The translations under genes and the position numbers were made by a program. Source: Candidatus Neptunochlamydia vexilliferae (GTDB lineage Bacteria > Chlamydiota > Chlamydiia > Chlamydiales > Simkaniaceae). Taken from it: a stretch of 42,298 nt of DNA. The notes below the pieces were generated by a model. It did no database searches. It was not told the DNA's origin and was given only the letters and a program-made list of their open reading frames with translations. The stretch is from the NCBI RefSeq assembly GCF_015356785.1, contig NZ_JAAEJV010000015.1:1-42298 (forward strand), in the 5' to 3' direction. Shown one piece after another: positions 39,671 to 42,298 of the stretch (position 1 is the first letter of the stretch; each line of letters begins with the position of its first letter).

Positions 39671-40899
39671 TCGACCTTTGCCCTAAGGAGGATGGCTCCC
39701 GCTGCAAGGGAAGAAAAACTTGAAAAGACAAAGGGAATCAGAGAGTGGGCGTGGAGAAAGAGCCCCCCAATAATCGAAGCAAGCATCATCGTAATGGAGA
39801 GCATCGACTGGCTGAGTCCCAAAACTTTTCCCTGAATATCTTTAGGGGCAGCATTTGAAATTGCGCTAGTGCAAAGAGGCCAAATCAGACCGGAGATGAT
39901 CGTACATCCCCCTAAAATAAATAAAAAGCCCCGTAAATAGTTGGGATAAGGAATGAAAACAACCAGCAAAGAAAACAAGGCAAAAGAGGTTAAGAGAATC
40001 CATTTAGCACTCATCGTTTTATGGAAGAGGCGGTGAAGAACTCCCGTTCCAAAGATCCAGCAAACCCCTAGGAGGGCGCAGACATCACCAATTTGAGAAT
40101 TACTGAGGTGAAAGTTTTCTACAACAAAAGCAGGGACAAAGAGGAAAACAATATTCCAAGAGAAAAGATAGAAAAAGTAGATGAAGTAGAGACGACGGAT
40201 CGCCCGTGTCCTTAAAGCAGCCTGAATGTTATGAATCCCCTTGATAAAATCGAAAGGTTTCTTAGAAGGATTGTCAAGAGTTTCTACAAAAGCAAACAAA
40301 ATAAAGAGAACGTTAACCAGACCCAAAATGGCCCCAATAATCATCGGAAATGCTGAGTCAAAAACAGGAGAAACCGTTGGATCTGAAAGCTTTCCTCCCA
40401 CAAAAGGGCCCAAGATGAATGTCAAACCAGCAACAGCCGATCCATAACTGTAATAACGGGTTTTCTTCTTCGGGCTCGGGCTGAGATCAGAAAGAGAGGA
40501 GAGACAGATCGAAAGATTTCCCGCTCCCACCCCCATGATCATCCGACCAACAAAAATTCCCACCATCGAGTGGTAGTGAATGCCTAAAGCACTTAATCCA
40601 TATCCAACAAAGGTCAAAAAGGTGGTGAGAAAAAGAGCTTTTTTCCTTCCACAGTGATCAGCATACTCTCCCATAATCGGGGCAAAGATAAACTGCATAA
40701 AAGGAAAAATCCCGAGGAAGATCCCAAGCATTGCCGTCTTATAGGTGAGGGAAACATCACTCCCCAAAAGCCCTTTGGAAGGGTCTAAAAAGAGGGGAGC
40801 AAAAATGGGAAAGATGATCGTTGCACCCAAGTTGTCGACAGCAAAAGTAAAAAAAATAGAAAATAGAGAACTTTTTTGCTTAACCGCTTCCTTATCCAT
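39667..40899 (-). CDS. Major facilitator superfamily transporter
   Basis: About twelve hydrophobic segments are visible. The loop 2-3 motif GEYADHCGRKKALFLTTFLT corresponds to the MFS signature GxxxDRxGRR. YYSYGSAVAGLTFILGPFVGG is typical of the drug-efflux/TetA branch (motif C, GxxxGPxxGG). From the ATG at 40899 it has 410 aa, the normal size; upstream ATGs lie in ung. The substrate is unknown. It overlaps the ung stop by 8 bases and the Rsm22-like gene by 4. Confidence 0.87.
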   Translation of the reverse strand: MDKEAVKQKSSLFSIFFTFAVDNLGATIIFPIFAPLFLDPSKGLLGSDVSLTYKTAMLGIFLGIFPFMQFIFAPIMGEYADHCGRKKALFLTTFLTFVGYGLSALGIHYHSMVGIFVGRMIMGVGAGNLSICLSSLSDLSPSPKKKTRYYSYGSAVAGLTFILGPFVGGKLSDPTVSPVFDSAFPMIIGAILGLVNVLFILFAFVETLDNPSKKPFDFIKGIHNIQAALRTRAIRRLYFIYFFYLFSWNIVFLFVPAFVVENFHLSNSQIGDVCALLGVCWIFGTGVLHRLFHKTMSAKWILLTSFALFSLLVVFIPYPNYLRGFLFILGGCTIISGLIWPLCTSAISNAAPKDIQGKVLGLSQSMLSITMMLASIIGGLFLHAHSLIPFVFSSFSSLAAGAILLRAKVE

Positions 40900-41575
40900 C
40901 AACCGACCAATTAATAGGTTCCTTTCCCCACTTTTGCAATAAATCATTAGTTTTTGAAAAGTGGCGACACCCAAAGAATTTAGGAGCGGAGTAGGGAGAG
41001 GGGTGAGCAGATGTTAAAATGGCGTGGGGATGACTCATCGTATTTAAAATATTTTCACACTTATCCTTAGCAGACCGTCCCCAAAGGATGAAAACCAAAG
41101 GATCCTTCCTTTGACAAAGAACCCGAATAACCGCATCGGTAAAGGTTTCCCATCCCTTGCCATAGTGAGATTTAGGCTCTCCACGCTGCACAGTCAGCGT
41201 TGCATTGAGCATCAAAACCCCTTGCTTGGCCCAGTTGATCAAACAGCCATGACTCGCAGGAGGAATCCCCAAATCAGCTTCCATTTCTTTATAGATATTT
41301 TTTAGCGATGGCGGCGTGGTAACCCCTTTTTGAACACTAAAGCAAAGGCCATGGGCCTGACCAGGGCCATGATAGGGATCTTGCCCCATCAAAACGACCT
41401 TCACCTTATCAAAAGGGGTTTGCCGAAAAGCGTTGAGGACATTTTCCTCAGGAGGAAAAATCGTAGCACCACGCCCTTTTTCTCCCTCTAAAAAATGCTT
41501 TAGTTCGAGGATATAAGGCTTTTGAACCTCACCTTCGAGAGCCTTGTGCCAACTTTTTTCTAACATCATGACCAT
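40892..41575 (-). CDS. ung: Uracil-DNA glycosylase, family 1
   Basis: Removes uracil from DNA. Family 1 motifs are all present: VVLMGQDPYHGPGQAHGLCFSV (water-activating Asp), VLMLNATLTVQRGEPKSHYGKGWE, VFILWGRSAKDK and TSAHPSPYSAPKFFGCRHF (catalytic His). I start at the ATG at 41575; ATGs at 41569 and 41566 are equally possible and change only the first residues. The length of about 225 aa is normal. It is the first gene of the minus-strand ung - MFS - Rsm22-like unit. Confidence 0.95.
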   Translation of the reverse strand: MVMMLEKSWHKALEGEVQKPYILELKHFLEGEKGRGATIFPPEENVLNAFRQTPFDKVKVVLMGQDPYHGPGQAHGLCFSVQKGVTTPPSLKNIYKEMEADLGIPPASHGCLINWAKQGVLMLNATLTVQRGEPKSHYGKGWETFTDAVIRVLCQRKDPLVFILWGRSAKDKCENILNTMSHPHAILTSAHPSPYSAPKFFGCRHFSKTNDLLQKWGKEPINWSVDG

Positions 41576-41715
41576 GAGAAAAGGATACCATGAAAAAACT
41601 TTTTGCCACAACCCAATCAGCAATTCCCGCTAAAATTTTAAGCCCTTGATTGTGATTAATTTGCAGTTTTTATAAAATTTTGTTTTCGCAAACTATTAAA
41701 AGGTAAGGGCAGAAA
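41576..41715. other. Intergenic region before the transposase remnant
   Basis: An AT-rich 140-base spacer between two divergent genes. It should hold the ung promoter and the left end of the insertion sequence. I see no convincing terminal repeat; the bases AAGGTAAGGG just before the GTG of the transposase are a plausible ribosome site. Confidence 0.35.
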
Positions 41716-42231
41716 GTGAGTAGAAGACTTATAGAAAAGAGCACCCTTTCGGCGAAAGGGTTGCTTGCAAATGCAAAAGACCAATTCAAGAAAATTGCAG
41801 AACCTTTAGTGGGAAATCAGGGGAAAGCAAGGGAAATTAGCATTGCAGATTGTTGTATGTCTGCGTTGGCAATGTTTAAACTAAAATTTCCTTCATTATT
41901 GCAGTTTGACTCTCAAAAAGAAGAAAAGCCAATAAAGGCAAATATTAAAAACTTGTTTAAGGTCAGTCGAGTTCCTTGTGATACGTACATGAGAGAGCGA
42001 TTAGATGACATCAATCCTAGAGATTTGCGATCACCATTCAAGTCTATCTTTGCAAAATTACAAAGGGGTAAAGTTTTAGAAAAGTATAAATTTCTTAATG
42101 GTAAGCTTCTTATGCTCAATGACGGCACAGGCTACTTCTCCTCCTCAAAAATACACTGTGACAATTGCTGTACGAAAAACCATAAAAATGGATCTATAAC
42201 CCACATTCCGCAGGTTAGTGTAGAAAGTTGA
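41716..42231 (+). pseudogene. Truncated transposase (IS4-like) remnant
   Basis: The 171 residues correspond to the N-terminal part of an IS4/ISNCY-type transposase: SIADCCMSALAMFKLKFPSLLQFD, then CDTYMRERLDDINPRDLRSPFKSIFAKLQRGKVLEKYKFLNG and LLMLNDGTGYFSSSKIHCDNCC. The DGTGYF stretch carries the first catalytic Asp. The frame ends soon after NGSITHIPQ, where intact relatives continue with the rest of the DDE domain, so the copy looks broken by a stop or frameshift. The start is a GTG at 41716. The rest may lie to the right of the window. Confidence 0.7.
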
Positions 42232-42298
42232 GCATTTTTAGAGGGCAACTTTTTTTAGAAAATGTAAAGACATAATAATCGAATTGTCGTACATTGTC

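Noticed and set aside
1-42298. CRISPR array, rRNA genes, prophage
   Set aside because: No regularly spaced direct repeats, no rRNA-like sequence and no phage structural genes were seen on either strand.

Overview
The window is a chromosomal segment of a bacterium of the phylum Chlamydiae. It most likely comes from an environmental, amoeba-associated lineage rather than from Chlamydiaceae. Several gene clusters match the chlamydial core gene order as I remember it. These are acyltransferase - ybbR-like - cdaA - cydA - cydB; tpiA / xseA - xseB - dxs; ybeY next to a CBS/CorC protein; and thrS - parA - pGP6-D-like. The last cluster carries a homologue of the chlamydial plasmid protein pGP6-D. A Chlamydiae/Verrucomicrobia-type small basic protein, a MOMP-like outer membrane protein, an F-box protein and an ankyrin protein support the same placement. 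I cannot name the genus.

Layout from left to right. 1-605 is a repeat-rich edge without a convincing gene. 606-2494 holds a small protein, a SpoU-type RNA methylase, a degenerate tRNA-Phe and rsmE. 2656-7055 (minus) is an envelope and c-di-AMP operon: lipid A acyltransferase, glycosyltransferase, YbbR protein and CdaA. It is divergent from cydAB (7156-9708, plus). 10015-14263 (minus) is nadK-dxs-xseB-xseA. 14463-15550 holds three small exported or membrane proteins. 15785-17518 (plus) is tpiA-secG-def. 17519-18157 is a higBA toxin-antitoxin pair. 18249-22582 holds an LptD-like protein and a HEAT-repeat exported protein, separated by a 440-bp palindrome. 23056-26415 holds a tiny zinc-ribbon membrane protein, a DUF3604 protein and a CorC-like protein. 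26412-30028 holds an ankyrin protein, ybeY, two small basic proteins, a HolC-like protein and two tandem DUF502 membrane proteins. 30240-34688 is accessory or host-interaction material: an unknown protein, a second large palindrome, the F-box protein, the MOMP-like protein and a protein with papain-like signatures. 34763-38833 (plus) is thrS-parA-pGP6-D-like-sugar transferase. 38807-41575 (minus) is Rsm22-like, an MFS transporter and ung. A truncated transposase ends the window.

The most striking feature is a set of seven long imperfect palindromes, each 160-168 bp. They sit at gene junctions, often touching the stop codon of one gene and the start codon of the next, including inside cydAB, tpiA-secG and ybeY-ankyrin. 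They differ in sequence but share architecture. At least three types can be told apart by a conserved apex, and within a type the arms differ between copies yet remain self-complementary. A collapsed derivative (15645-15669) and two larger palindromes (440 and 445 bp) are also present. I regard these as a probable undescribed hairpin element family. In some copies the terminal arm supplies the Shine-Dalgarno sequence of the downstream gene.

Core genes are tightly packed, with many 4-base ATGA or GTGA start/stop overlaps that suggest translational coupling. The accessory genes (606-1417, 14463-15550, 17519-18157, 22688-23086, 30240-32046, 41716-42231) look visibly more AT-rich than the core genes. 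All functional calls come from reading the translations by eye; no database search was possible.
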